A DNA stretch of 64,000 bases from G963663315 sp963663315 (GTDB taxonomy: Bacteria; Pseudomonadota; Gammaproteobacteria; Arenicellales; Poriferihabitantaceae): NCBI GenBank assembly GCA_963663315.1, contig OY760176.1, positions 2,046,001 through 2,110,000 on the forward strand, written 5' to 3'. Below, in pieces: positions 18,279-27,989 of the stretch (positions are counted from its first letter, which is position 1; the number at the start of each line of letters is the position of its first letter). The notes beneath the pieces were generated by a model. It searched no databases, was not told the DNA's origin, and worked only from the letters and a program-made list of their open reading frames with translations. The translations under genes were made by a program, and so were the position numbers.

Positions 18279-19070
18279 CTACCAGTTGTTTCTCAACTCG
18301 CGCAGTTTGAGAAATACGGTTTGTGGGTCGGGCGCGTCGCCGATTTCAGGAAATTTCAACTGCAACTGTTCAATCACCTGCGGACTTTGTAATCTGAAAA
18401 ACGTATTTATTTCCTTTTCCTGCGCCAGGCTGGTCACCAGCGCCTTTTCAGGGTTCTGCTTTTCTGTTTCAGCCAACAGCGATTTCGCGGCCTGATTGTC
18501 CGGTTCCCGATCAAGGGTGAATTCGAGGTTAGTATGAAGGTAGTCATGGCCCGGATAGATCAACGTGCTATCGGTTAACTGCACCAACTGTTGTACGAAG
18601 GTTTCATAAAGCTCATTCGGGTGACCGCCGTTATGACAGTTTCCGGCGCCTGCATTGAACAGCGTATCGCCACTGAACAGCGCCGGGGTCTGGGTATGGC
18701 TCAGCAGGCAGACATGGCTCATCGTGTGTCCCGGCGTGTCCAGCACTTCCAGTTCTACGGTTTTGCCTGCCTTGATGACGTCTCCGGCCTTGAGACCACG
18801 GGACATTTCAGGAATCGCTGACCGGGCACGATGATGAGCCAATACCTGTGCGCCGGTGGCGGCCACCATTTTCCGGTTTCCTCCGGTGTGGTCACCATGT
18901 TCGTGGGTATTGACAATACCGGTAATATCCCATCCCTGATCTTTCGCATACCCCAGGCACTTTTTGTGATCCAGCGGATCAATTGCCAGCGCTTCGCCCG
19001 TTTCCGGACAGGCTATCAGATAATTGAAATTCCGGTAAGCGTTACCAGTCCAGATTTGTTTGATAATCAT
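18279..19070 (-). CDS. gloB: Hydroxyacylglutathione hydrolase (glyoxalase II)
   Basis: A 263-residue metallo-beta-lactamase-fold hydrolase. The metal motif is THEHGDHTGG (about residues 56-65), followed by TPGHTMSHVC, FSGDTLFNAGAGN and the C-terminal glyoxalase II domain beginning at YPGHDYLHTNLEF, which binds glutathione. It would hydrolyse S-lactoylglutathione to lactate and glutathione in methylglyoxal detoxification. The usual THxHxDH has Glu at the first x, as in several homologues. It lies between dapA and a glutamine amidotransferase gene on the same strand. Confidence 0.88.
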   Translation of the reverse strand: MIIKQIWTGNAYRNFNYLIACPETGEALAIDPLDHKKCLGYAKDQGWDITGIVNTHEHGDHTGGNRKMVAATGAQVLAHHRARSAIPEMSRGLKAGDVIKAGKTVELEVLDTPGHTMSHVCLLSHTQTPALFSGDTLFNAGAGNCHNGGHPNELYETFVQQLVQLTDSTLIYPGHDYLHTNLEFTLDREPDNQAAKSLLAETEKQNPEKALVTSLAQEKEINTFFRLQSPQVIEQLQLKFPEIGDAPDPQTVFLKLRELRNNW

Positions 19071-19133
19071 ATTCGTCTCTCATTTTTTCGTCACAATCAG
19101 ATTTTTGGGTGGATGTCAGTGTTTCGCCGGGTT

Positions 19134-19883
19134 TCATCCCTGGCGGAGAAAATTACCAACCCATTTCATGATTGTAGCTGAATCGGTATTGTGTTGTTCA
19201 AGGGAACGTATTGTGCGCTGGTAGACCTCCTGCCCGATCAGTTCCTTTCTGAATTCTGCCCTGAAGGCACAGAATTCCTTGTTGAATTCCGGATGTCCCT
19301 GGATGCCGAGCATTTTGTTGTCCGCAACAATCATGCTGTTGGGGCAAAATTCATTTTCCGCGATGGTTTCAAATCCCGGCGGCACATCCACCACCTGATC
19401 CTGATGGATGACAATCAAATTGTACAGGTCACCAACCAAGGGCTCCGACGATGCGTCGGAATCGTTCATCCATGATTTTCTGCCCGTAATTTTTGCTGTC
19501 TGGATACCAAAACCCCAGCCGGATTCGGCCTTTTCCGCTCTGCCACCGAGGGTATGGGCAATCAGTTGATGTCCGAAACAGATTCCCACCACGCGAACAT
19601 TTTCATCCCAGCAATCAACAATAAACCGTTGCAGGGATTTTATCCATGGCAGGTCTTCATACACGCTGTACCGGGACCCGGAAATTACATACCCGTCAAA
19701 TTTCCCGGGCTGTGGCAGTACTTCACCTTCAAAACATCGAATCTCAGTCAGCCGGATTTTTTCCGAACCCGGATCAAGGGCGTTCTGAAACATTCCGGCA
19801 TAACTGCCAAATTGCTCACGGTCAGCGTCTTCCACGTCATCACACAGCAGCAGCCCGACATTGAGTGGCGATTGATTCCTCAT
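19134..19883 (-). CDS. Class I glutamine amidotransferase-like protein
   Basis: A 249-residue free-standing class I amidotransferase domain: the nucleophile elbow is GICFGHQLIAH (Cys about 102) and the His-Glu pair is in IQGHPEFNKE. Such proteins (GMP-synthase-like, PuuD-like) hydrolyse gamma-glutamyl amides or provide ammonia to a partner synthetase; the partner or substrate is not evident. It starts 5 bases after the coaBC stop, so it is probably translated from the same mRNA. It is not GuaA, since the ATP-pyrophosphatase part is absent. Confidence 0.85.
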   Translation of the reverse strand: MRNQSPLNVGLLLCDDVEDADREQFGSYAGMFQNALDPGSEKIRLTEIRCFEGEVLPQPGKFDGYVISGSRYSVYEDLPWIKSLQRFIVDCWDENVRVVGICFGHQLIAHTLGGRAEKAESGWGFGIQTAKITGRKSWMNDSDASSEPLVGDLYNLIVIHQDQVVDVPPGFETIAENEFCPNSMIVADNKMLGIQGHPEFNKEFCAFRAEFRKELIGQEVYQRTIRSLEQHNTDSATIMKWVGNFLRQG

Positions 19884-19888
19884 AGTAA

Positions 19889-21202
19889 TTATGGTTTTAC
19901 TCCGGCAAGGTATTTTCCTGGTTTCACAGTCCCGCTGACTAGCTCATCAGCCGGGTTGTTCATCACATTGTCAAGCAGCCCCGAGATTTCTTCGATAATC
20001 CGGACCGCCAGTCGATACTTGTCGGTTCGGGCAATGGTGGACTTATCCACTTTATCCCTGTTCCTGTTCGCTTCGTTCCTGAAATACAACAACGTGACTG
20101 CATTGTCCTCGCTGTCGAATACACTCTCATTGCCAGCAACATCATTGGCAACGATCATATCGACATTCTTTGCCTTCAACTTGTTGTATGCATTATCCAC
20201 CAGATTCTCGGTTTCAGCGGCGAATCCGACCGTAAAGGGCCTGTTTGCCGATGCCGCCACCTGCGTCAGGATATCCGGATTCCTGATCAGGGTGATGGTT
20301 GTCTGCTCGTCGTTCTTTTTAATTTTCTGCGATGCCGCCTGCACCGGACGATAATCTGCTACCGCAGCCACAGAGATAAATATATCTGCTGTATCAACAT
20401 GTTGCATGACCTGATCACGCATCTGTTCTGCCGAAATCACATTTATTCGCCTGAGTCTGGACGGTGTTTCCAGATTGACCGGGCCGGATATCAGGGTCAC
20501 TTCAGCGCCGAAGTCGATGGCTGCCTGGGCGACGGAGAACCCCATTTTTCCGGAGCTGCGATTGGTAATTCCCCGTACCGGGTCAATCGCCTCCCAGGTT
20601 GGGCCTGCCGTAATCAGAACCGATTTCCCCTCCAGCAACTGCGGGATGCCATCACCGAGTATCTGTTGAGCGATCTGTTCCGGTTCAGTCATCCGCCCCG
20701 GACCATTTTCTCCACAGGCCTGATTGCCCTGTGCCGGCCCTATTGTGCGAATTCCCCGTGTTTCCAGCATTTTCAGATTTTCCCGGGTCGCCCGATTCTG
20801 CCACATTTGCTGATTCATGGCAGGGGCGATGATCAATTCTGCTTCAGAAGCAAGAATCAGCGCAGACAACAGGTCGTTGGCTTCTCCATGTACCACTTTC
20901 GAGATGAAGTTTGCTGTCGCCGGGGCAACGACAATGGTTTCAGCCCATCGCGCCAGTTCGATATGCCCCATACCCGACTCGGCATCAGTGTCCAGCAAAT
21001 GCTGGAAAACAGGATGCCCGCTGACCGCTTGAAGAGTGAGTGGAGTAATAAACTCCTTCGCCGCCTCAGTCATCACGACGCGCACATCCGCACCCCGTTC
21101 CAGCAGTCTTCTGACCAGGTCCGGTGATTTGTAAGCCGCAACCCCGCCTGTCACACCAACCAGAATTCTTTTGTTTCTGCGTATTGCCGCAGCAGCGTTC
21201 AT
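19889..21202 (-). CDS. coaBC: Bifunctional phosphopantothenoylcysteine decarboxylase/synthetase
   Basis: A 437-residue CoaBC (Dfp) enzyme for two steps of coenzyme A synthesis. The N-terminal CoaC flavodoxin-like half has VGVTGGVAAYKS, the catalytic-His block HIELARWAE, PAMNQQMW and the Cys in NQACGENGPGRM. The C-terminal CoaB half has TAGPTWEAIDPVRGITNRSS and the CTP-binding lysine region. The ATG at 21202 is chosen over the longer frame (21265) because homology begins there. It is divergent from radC, an arrangement also found in E. coli. Confidence 0.95.
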   Translation of the reverse strand: MNAAAAIRRNKRILVGVTGGVAAYKSPDLVRRLLERGADVRVVMTEAAKEFITPLTLQAVSGHPVFQHLLDTDAESGMGHIELARWAETIVVAPATANFISKVVHGEANDLLSALILASEAELIIAPAMNQQMWQNRATRENLKMLETRGIRTIGPAQGNQACGENGPGRMTEPEQIAQQILGDGIPQLLEGKSVLITAGPTWEAIDPVRGITNRSSGKMGFSVAQAAIDFGAEVTLISGPVNLETPSRLRRINVISAEQMRDQVMQHVDTADIFISVAAVADYRPVQAASQKIKKNDEQTTITLIRNPDILTQVAASANRPFTVGFAAETENLVDNAYNKLKAKNVDMIVANDVAGNESVFDSEDNAVTLLYFRNEANRNRDKVDKSTIARTDKYRLAVRIIEEISGLLDNVMNNPADELVSGTVKPGKYLAGVKP

Positions 21203-21334
21203 AATGTAGAGTCCAGGGTGAAAAAAGAAGCCTCCTAAGCGGGGACTTCTGCCTGCCAGCAACACACTATTTTTGTATAGTTCCTGTGTCGTAGTTCAAG
21301 TGTGGAGTTTAACGTATTTATATGGAAATTAATC

Positions 21335-22018
21335 ATGACAATAAAGGAGTGGCCAGAGTTGGAACGGCCGAGAGAGAAACTTTTACATCAAGGCGCGAGT
21401 TCACTCAGCGACGCCGAATTGCTCGCCATATTTCTTCGCACCGGCGTGCCCGGAAAATCCGCAGTGGATATCAGCCGGGATCTGATCGGCCAGTTCGGAA
21501 ATTTGAGAGGGGTGCTGACCGCAAGCCAGGAGCGGATATGCCTGATGCCGGGGCTGGGCCCGGTAAAATTTTCATACATGCAGGCAGCATTGGAATTGGG
21601 GCGGCGCTTTCTTGGCGAAAAAATTCAACGCCAGAGCGTGATGACCAACCCTGAGTCGGTCAACGATTTTCTCAGTTTTCATCTGCGCGACCGGGGCCGG
21701 GAAATATTTGCGATTCTGTTTCTCGACAGCCGGCATCAGGTAATCAAATACGAAGAATTATTTTATGGCACACTGAGCAGTGCTTCCGTCCATCCACGGG
21801 AGGTAATCAAACAGGTCCTGCACCACAACGCAGCCGCGATCATCATTGCCCACAACCACCCGTCAGGTGTTGCCGAACCCAGCCAAAGTGATGCCGACAT
21901 CACCGTCAAGATTCAAAAGGCGTTACAACTGATCGATGTCAGGCTGCTGGATCACATTATTGTTGGCGACGGGGAATTCGTATCGTTGAGTAACAGAGGC
22001 ATCATCCAGGGAGGATGA
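21335..22018 (+). CDS. radC: RadC family JAB-domain protein
   Basis: A 227-residue protein with an N-terminal helix-hairpin-helix region (LMPGLGPVKF) and a C-terminal JAB/MPN metal-binding domain with the motif HNHPSGVAEPSQSD and the catalytic Glu upstream. The biochemical role of RadC is unsettled; the original DNA-repair assignment was not upheld. The start at the ATG 21335 is preferred over the GTG at 21302, as it gives the standard N-terminus (MTIKEWPELERPREKL). It is divergent from coaBC with a 132-base gap. Confidence 0.93.
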   Translation: MTIKEWPELERPREKLLHQGASSLSDAELLAIFLRTGVPGKSAVDISRDLIGQFGNLRGVLTASQERICLMPGLGPVKFSYMQAALELGRRFLGEKIQRQSVMTNPESVNDFLSFHLRDRGREIFAILFLDSRHQVIKYEELFYGTLSSASVHPREVIKQVLHHNAAAIIIAHNHPSGVAEPSQSDADITVKIQKALQLIDVRLLDHIIVGDGEFVSLSNRGIIQGG

Positions 22019-22178
22019 CCAATCAACCGGACCGCCTGCATAGCACGCCGTTTCATTTGGTCCGGGTGGTTGTGAAAACAAGCTGCCGAACCCCTGTCTG
22101 TGATATCAATAGAATGGACTGGACATGCGGATTTATGGTTATAATTCGCCGTCATTCACGATACTGTTCAGGCCGTTC

Positions 22179-22715
22179 ATGAAATCAAGAGAACGACGAG
22201 AAGGCATCACACTGGTCCATACCGGTAGCGGAAAGGGAAAATCCTCCAGCGCATTTGGCGTTGTATTCCGGGCCGCCGGCTGGGGACTGAAAGTCTGCGT
22301 GATTCAATTTATAAAAGGCAAATGGAAAACCGGCGAACAGCTCGCCGCAGAAAAATTTGATAACATTGAATGGCATGTGATGGGGGATGGATTTACCTGG
22401 GATACCAATAACCCTGAACAGGATATTCAGACCAGCAGGGAAATTTGGGAATTCAGCAAGGAAAAAATCCTCTCCGAAGAGTTTGATCTTGTCGTACTGG
22501 ATGAAATTAACTACTGTTGCGGTTTTGGCTGGATCACCGGTGAAGAAATTGCAGAATTCATCACCCACCAGAAACCGGGCTGGCTTTACCTCGTCCTGAC
22601 TGGCAGGGATGCCGCGCCGCAAGTCATCGAAGCAGCCGATACCGTGACTGAAATGAGCAAAATCAAACACGCTTTTGACCAGGGCATCATGGCAGCCCAG
22701 GGTGTGGAATTCTAG
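22179..22715 (+). CDS. cobO: Cob(I)yrinic acid a,c-diamide adenosyltransferase (CobA/CobO/BtuR)
   Basis: A 178-residue ATP:corrinoid adenosyltransferase. The P-loop HTGSGKGKSSSAFG lies at about residues 13-26, followed by QFIKGKWKTGE, VVLDEINYCCGFGW and LVLTGRDAAPQVIEAAD, all diagnostic. It puts the adenosyl group on cobalt to make adenosylcobalamin. The ATG at 22179 is preferred over 22125. No cobalamin riboswitch could be recognised in the 160 bases upstream, and no other B12 gene is beside it. The sarcosine oxidase operon follows after 33 bases on the same strand and may share its transcript. Confidence 0.92.
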   Translation: MKSRERREGITLVHTGSGKGKSSSAFGVVFRAAGWGLKVCVIQFIKGKWKTGEQLAAEKFDNIEWHVMGDGFTWDTNNPEQDIQTSREIWEFSKEKILSEEFDLVVLDEINYCCGFGWITGEEIAEFITHQKPGWLYLVLTGRDAAPQVIEAADTVTEMSKIKHAFDQGIMAAQGVEF

Positions 22716-22748
22716 ACTTCGCTACCTCCTGTATCCACAATCCACCCA

Positions 22749-23993
22749 ATGAATCGCTACTCGATATTCAGCCTGATCCGCAATGCGGTAAACTATCACC
22801 AGGACTGGCAACGGGCATGGCGCAGCCCAACGCCTAAAAAGGAATATGACGTGGTGATCGTCGGCGGCGGTGGTCATGGTCTGGCAACCGCCTATTATCT
22901 GGCCACGGAATGTGGAATCAGCAATGTTGCGGTGATCGAAAAAGGATGGCTTGGAGGCGGCAATACGGGCCGCAACACGACCATCGTGCGCTCCAATTAT
23001 CTTTGGGATGAATCCGCAGGGATATACGAACATGCAATGAAGCTGTGGGAGGGTCTGAGCCGGACCTTGAACTACAACGTGATGTTTTCCCAGCGTGGAC
23101 TGCTTCATCTGGCGCACAATGTCCATGACATGCAGGAAATCGGTCGCCGGGGACATGCCATTTTCCTGAACGGAATCGATTCGGAGTTCCTGACCCCGGC
23201 CCAGGTAAAACAGATGGTGCCATTCATCAATCTGAATTGCCGCTACCCTGTGATGGGCGCCCTGTTGCAAAAACGCGGAGGAACGGCCCGGCATGACGCA
23301 GTAGCCTGGGGTTATGCCAGGGCAGCGGACGCTGCCGGTGTCGACATTATCCAAAACTGTGAAGTAACCGGATTCCGGCAACACGGTAACATCATTCAGG
23401 GGGTGGAAACCAGTCATGGTTTCATTGCTGCCAGAAAGGTCGGTTGCGTGGTGGCGGGACATTGCAGCGTGCTTGCCGAAATGGCAGGCTTCCGGTTGCC
23501 AGTCGAATCCTTCCCGCTCCAGGCGCTGGTATCCGAACCGGTCAAACCGATCCTCGATTGCGTGGTCATGTCAGGCAGTATTCATGCCTACATCAGCCAG
23601 TCCGACAAGGGCGAACTTGTGATCGGCGCCGGCTCGGACGCCTACAACTCCTACTCTCAACGCGGTGGATTTGATGTCATCGAGGAAACGGTTGGTCCTG
23701 TGATTGAGCTTTATCCTGTATTTTCGAGAATGAAAATGCTGCGCCAGTGGGGGGGTATCGTCGATGTGACGATTGACCGCTCCCCGTTGATTTCGAAAAC
23801 CCCGGTTGAAAACCTGTTTTTCAATTGCGGTTGGGGAACAGGTGGATTCAAGGCAACCCCGGGGTCAGGACATGTCTTTGCCCATTCGATTGCCCACGGT
23901 GAAATGCACCCGATTGCAGCGCCGTTCTCGATCAACCGGTTCAATACCGGTGCGCTGATTGACGAAGGCGCTGCGGCAGCGGTGGCACACTGA
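22749..23993 (+). CDS. soxB: Sarcosine oxidase, beta subunit
   Basis: A 414-residue FAD-dependent subunit of heterotetrameric sarcosine oxidase, which demethylates sarcosine to glycine and gives formaldehyde equivalents (5,10-methylene-THF) and H2O2. It has the dinucleotide motif VVIVGGGGHGLATAYYLA (about residues 35-52), the GGNTGRNTTIVRSNY segment, and the C-terminal block NCGWGTGGFKATPGSG. It overlaps the next gene (soxD) by one base (TGATG), as in sox operons. Length is normal. Confidence 0.95.
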   Translation: MNRYSIFSLIRNAVNYHQDWQRAWRSPTPKKEYDVVIVGGGGHGLATAYYLATECGISNVAVIEKGWLGGGNTGRNTTIVRSNYLWDESAGIYEHAMKLWEGLSRTLNYNVMFSQRGLLHLAHNVHDMQEIGRRGHAIFLNGIDSEFLTPAQVKQMVPFINLNCRYPVMGALLQKRGGTARHDAVAWGYARAADAAGVDIIQNCEVTGFRQHGNIIQGVETSHGFIAARKVGCVVAGHCSVLAEMAGFRLPVESFPLQALVSEPVKPILDCVVMSGSIHAYISQSDKGELVIGAGSDAYNSYSQRGGFDVIEETVGPVIELYPVFSRMKMLRQWGGIVDVTIDRSPLISKTPVENLFFNCGWGTGGFKATPGSGHVFAHSIAHGEMHPIAAPFSINRFNTGALIDEGAAAAVAH

Positions 23994-24274
23994 TGTTCAT
24001 TCTTGACTGCCCCTGGTGCGGCAAACGCGATCAAAGCGAATTTACCGCCCATGGCGAGGCGCATATTTCGCGGCCCGTGCAACCTGAACAATTATCCGAA
24101 GAAGAATGGGGGGACTATGTCTTCTTCCGTAAAAACACCAAAGGCGTTCATTACGAAAGATGGGTGCACAGCCATGGATGCAGACGCTGGTTCAATGTCG
24201 TCAGGAATACCATTACCGATCAGATTCACGCCACCTACAAGCCCGGCGAACCGCGCCCCAGGGTGAAGGAATGA
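23993..24274 (+). CDS. soxD: Sarcosine oxidase, delta subunit
   Basis: A 93-residue zinc-binding subunit. The N-terminal CPWCGKRDQSEF provides two Cys ligands, with further ligands in WVHSHGCRRWFNV; WGDYVFFRKNTKG is a typical block. It holds together the alpha and beta subunits. The stop overlaps the soxA ATG (ATGA), which indicates translational coupling. Confidence 0.95.
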   Translation: MFILDCPWCGKRDQSEFTAHGEAHISRPVQPEQLSEEEWGDYVFFRKNTKGVHYERWVHSHGCRRWFNVVRNTITDQIHATYKPGEPRPRVKE

Positions 24275-27200
24275 CCGCTTCAGGCAGAACCGGGGAAAAT
24301 CGACTGGCTGTCGGCGGTCGCATTGACCGCAGCAAAACTATCCGTTTTTACTATGACGGCAAACCCCTGTTGGGATATCCTGGTGACACTCTGGCGTCAG
24401 CCCTGCTGGCGAATGGCATTCATCTGGTGGGCCGCAGTTTCAAATATCATCGGCCACGGGGAATTTACAGCGCTGGCTCCGAAGAGCCGAATGCACTGGT
24501 GCAACTCGAATCAGGGGCGCATACCATCCCCAACATGCGTGCCACCGAGGTGGAGCTGTACGAAGGACTCAGCGCCGCCTCGCAAAATTGCTGGCCATCG
24601 GTAAAATTTGATCTGGGGGCGATCAGCTCACGACTGTCCCGGTTGCTTCCAGCCGGTTTCTACTACAAAACGTTCATGTGGCCGGCATCAATGTGGATGA
24701 CCTATGAGAAATACATCCGCAAGGCTGCCGGGCTGGGAAAATCTCCGCTGGCAATCGACCCTGATTTTTATGACAAGACCTATGCACATTGCGATGTGCT
24801 GGTAACAGGAGGCGGTCCGGCCGGTATTCAGGCTGCCTCGGCGGCAGCACAGACAAGCGCGAAAGTCATTCTGCTGGACGAGAAAAATGAATTCGGCGGG
24901 TCGCTGTTGAGCGAAAACACGGCAACCATCGGTGGTGGCGGCGCTATTGAATGGGTCGCCGACCGCATCGCCCGGCTTGAAGCGCTGAACAATGTAACCC
25001 TGCTGCCGCGAACGACGCTGACCGGTTACTACGACTATAACTTTCTGGTGGCCAATCAAAAGGTGGGCAAGCATCTCGGCCCGGCCAGCGTCGGCAAATC
25101 TCCCCGCGAAAGACTGTGGAAAATCCGTGCGAAACAGGTTGTCATCGCAACCGGTGCGATTGAACGTCCATTGGTGTTCGCCGATAACGACCGGCCCGGA
25201 GTGATGCTGTCGAGCGCAATTCGCAGTTACATCAATCGCTATGCCGTATTGCCGGGAAGAAATATTGCATTGCTGACCAACAACGACAACGCCTGGCAGA
25301 CAGCGCTTGATGCACAGGCTGCGGGCGCAAGGGTATGCATAATCGACATCAGGGAAAATCCCACAGGTGAACTTGCGGAACGGGTAAAAAACAAGGGGAT
25401 CACCATCCACCCTGGCAAAACCATTGTCGGAGTCAACTATGCCAGGGGCAAAATCAGGGGGATCGAAATCATGGCGCTCAGCGAGGATGGGGCATCGGTG
25501 ACTGGCCACAAACAACGTTTATCCTGCGATTTGATCGGAGTTGCAGGAGGATGGACACCGACTGTTCATTTATACAGTCAAGCGAAGGGAAAACTCAAAT
25601 ATCTGGACGATCTGCACTGCTTTGTTGCCGATCGAATGTCTGCCAGTAACTCAGCCATCATGGCTGGCGCCTGCAATGCCGACTATCTCCTGGAGGACTG
25701 CCTCAGCGAGGGATTCAAGGCAGGGTGCAGGGCAGCCATGGGCGCAGGATTCGAGACTAAGTCTTCGCAATCTCCGATACCCGAAGTCAGTGCCATGGAA
25801 GCGAACCTGTCTGAATCATCCGGGGGATTGCGCCCATTGTGGATACTGCCGTCTGATCACCCGATCGGTCAGGGAAAGAAAAAGCATTTTCATGAACTCC
25901 ACAATGATTCGACCGTGGCCGACATTCTTCTGGCGGCTCGCGAAGGATACGAATCAGTGGAACACCTTAAACGCTACACCACAACCGGCATGGGAACCGA
26001 CCAGGGCAAGACTTCGAATCTGAACGCATTGACCGTAATGTCTGAAATTCGCGGCATCCCGGTTCCCGAAGTCGGCACGACCACATATCGCCCACCCTTC
26101 ACGCCACTGACTTTTGGCAGTATCGTAGGGCATGATCGACGGCAGTTGTTTCTGCAAACCAGAAAAACCCCGATGCACGACTGGCACTACCAGCATGGCG
26201 CAGTTTTTGAAGATGTCGGAGACTGGAAGCGACCCCGCTACTTCCCGAAGGCAGGAGAAACCATGCATGACGCAGTTCAGCGTGAATGTATCGCAGTGCG
26301 AAAAAGTTGTGGAATACTGGACGCTTCAACGCTTGGCAAGATTGATCTGGCGGGTCGGGATTGCGTCAGGTTGTTGAATATGCTCTATACCAACGACTGG
26401 AGCAAACTGGCGCCCGGTCGATGTCGCTATGGTTTGATGCTGGATGAACACGGCATGGTATTTGATGATGGCGTGACCAGTTGCCTCGGCGAGTATCATT
26501 ACCACATGACCACCACAACCGGGGGCGCTGCACGGGTCATGAACTGGATCGAGGAATGGCTGCAAACCGAATGGCCGGAACTGGAAGTGTATGCGACCAG
26601 TGTGACCGAACAACCGGCTGTGGTTGCGTTGAATGGCCCTGATTCCGCCAGGGTGCTTGGCGAACTGGTTGACCTGCCGCTGGACGATCAGTCGTTCCCG
26701 TTCATGTCGGTAAGGGAAACCATGATTGCTGGTATTCCTGCCCGGATATTCCGTATCAGCTTTACCGGTGAATTGTCATTCGAGATCAATGTCCCGGCCA
26801 GATACGGTCTCGCCGTGTGGACAGCGCTGATGGACGCCGGAGAAAAATACGGAATCTGTCCCTACGGCACAGAGGCAATGCATGTTCTGCGAGCTGAAAA
26901 GGGATTCATTATCGCAGGACAGGACACCGATGGCACAGTTACGCCAATGGATCTGGGCATGAACTGGATCGTATCGAAAACCAAGGCCGACTTCCTGGGG
27001 AAACGTTCACTTGATCGTTCGGACACCGCCCGACCGGGCAGGAAACTACTGGTCGGCCTGTTGACCGAAGACCCTGATCTGGTACTGCCTGAAGGCGCCC
27101 ACGTGGTTGAAAAATTAAAGAGCGCCCCACCGATGGATATGCTGGGTCACATCAGTTCCAGCTATATGAGTCCGAATGTGGGCCGGTCTATTGCCCTTGC

Positions 27201-27930
27201 ATTGATCAAGGATGGTTTTAATCGCAAGGGACAGACTCTCAATGTGCCGATGCTCGATGGCAGCGCTCACAAAGTCACCGTGACCGACCCGGTATTTTTG
27301 CCCGCAACCGCACAGCTTGCTGTCGATGTCTCGCCAGACAGTTCTGCGTCGGCCAGGCCAATCGACAAAACCGGATTGCAGGTCAGCTCACCCGCGTGCA
27401 AACTGATTCCAATTGAAGGCAGAAACAGTCTCAAGGAGGAGCCCTGGTGCGGCAAGATAAATTTGCGCGGCGACCCCGAAAACCCACAGTTTCTGACACA
27501 TGCAGAGTCCGTACTGGATATCCAACTCCCGCTGACACCCAACACACAACACGCATCAGCGGAGCAGGTCTGTTACTGGACAGGCCCGAATGAATGGTTA
27601 TTGCATTGCCGGTTGAGTTCAACCGGGTCGATTGTCAAAGCCCTGAAAGCGAAACTCCGGGACACTCATTTCGCAGTGACAGAGGTCACAGATTACTACA
27701 CAGTCCTGCACCTGGAAGGACCCGATTCCATAGCATTGCTCTCGAAAGCCTGCCCGCTGGATTTGCATCCTCAAGAATTCGCCGTCGGCCACTGCACACA
27801 AACCAGATTTGGTCATGCCAGCATACTTCTGCACAAAACAAGTGACTCCCCCGCATTCGACATTCAGGTGCGATGGAGCTACACCGAATATGTCTGGGAC
27901 TATTTATCAAGCGCCATGCAGGCCGTGTGA
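24271..27930 (+). CDS. soxA: Sarcosine oxidase alpha-gamma fusion protein (SoxA-SoxG)
   Basis: A 1219-residue protein, longer by about 200 residues than a usual SoxA. Residues 10-90 are the 2Fe-2S-like/Fer2_4 region (KTIRFYYDGKPLLGYPGDT, SFKYHRPRG), 175-600 the NAD-binding flavoprotein part (GGGPAGIQAASAA near 180; VIATGAIERPLVF), and 630-1010 the GcvT-like folate-binding domain ending in DPVFLP. After a linker, residues of about 1030-1219 match SoxG, the gamma subunit (blocks VCYWTGPNEWLL, YYTVLHLEGPDSIALLSKACPLDLH, RWSYTEYVWDYL). No separate soxG follows. Alpha and gamma are normally separate genes, so this is an in-frame fusion. The start at 24271 is fixed by the ATGA overlap with soxD; the longer frame from 24160 runs through soxD. 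Confidence 0.92.
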   Translation: MTASGRTGENRLAVGGRIDRSKTIRFYYDGKPLLGYPGDTLASALLANGIHLVGRSFKYHRPRGIYSAGSEEPNALVQLESGAHTIPNMRATEVELYEGLSAASQNCWPSVKFDLGAISSRLSRLLPAGFYYKTFMWPASMWMTYEKYIRKAAGLGKSPLAIDPDFYDKTYAHCDVLVTGGGPAGIQAASAAAQTSAKVILLDEKNEFGGSLLSENTATIGGGGAIEWVADRIARLEALNNVTLLPRTTLTGYYDYNFLVANQKVGKHLGPASVGKSPRERLWKIRAKQVVIATGAIERPLVFADNDRPGVMLSSAIRSYINRYAVLPGRNIALLTNNDNAWQTALDAQAAGARVCIIDIRENPTGELAERVKNKGITIHPGKTIVGVNYARGKIRGIEIMALSEDGASVTGHKQRLSCDLIGVAGGWTPTVHLYSQAKGKLKYLDDLHCFVADRMSASNSAIMAGACNADYLLEDCLSEGFKAGCRAAMGAGFETKSSQSPIPEVSAMEANLSESSGGLRPLWILPSDHPIGQGKKKHFHELHNDSTVADILLAAREGYESVEHLKRYTTTGMGTDQGKTSNLNALTVMSEIRGIPVPEVGTTTYRPPFTPLTFGSIVGHDRRQLFLQTRKTPMHDWHYQHGAVFEDVGDWKRPRYFPKAGETMHDAVQRECIAVRKSCGILDASTLGKIDLAGRDCVRLLNMLYTNDWSKLAPGRCRYGLMLDEHGMVFDDGVTSCLGEYHYHMTTTTGGAARVMNWIEEWLQTEWPELEVYATSVTEQPAVVALNGPDSARVLGELVDLPLDDQSFPFMSVRETMIAGIPARIFRISFTGELSFEINVPARYGLAVWTALMDAGEKYGICPYGTEAMHVLRAEKGFIIAGQDTDGTVTPMDLGMNWIVSKTKADFLGKRSLDRSDTARPGRKLLVGLLTEDPDLVLPEGAHVVEKLKSAPPMDMLGHISSSYMSPNVGRSIALALIKDGFNRKGQTLNVPMLDGSAHKVTVTDPVFLPATAQLAVDVSPDSSASARPIDKTGLQVSSPACKLIPIEGRNSLKEEPWCGKINLRGDPENPQFLTHAESVLDIQLPLTPNTQHASAEQVCYWTGPNEWLLHCRLSSTGSIVKALKAKLRDTHFAVTEVTDYYTVLHLEGPDSIALLSKACPLDLHPQEFAVGHCTQTRFGHASILLHKTSDSPAFDIQVRWSYTEYVWDYLSSAMQAV

Positions 27931-27989
27931 ATTTGCCGTCATCCTGTTATTTCCCAATTTTATTATACGTACGCCGGGGCGGTTAGAAA

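Noticed and set aside
22019..22178. Possible cobalamin riboswitch before the corrinoid adenosyltransferase gene
   Set aside because: Neither the B12 box nor the usual helices could be found by eye.
24160..24270. Upstream extension of the soxA frame
   Set aside because: It lies within soxD in another frame; the ATGA overlap and homology place the start at 24271.
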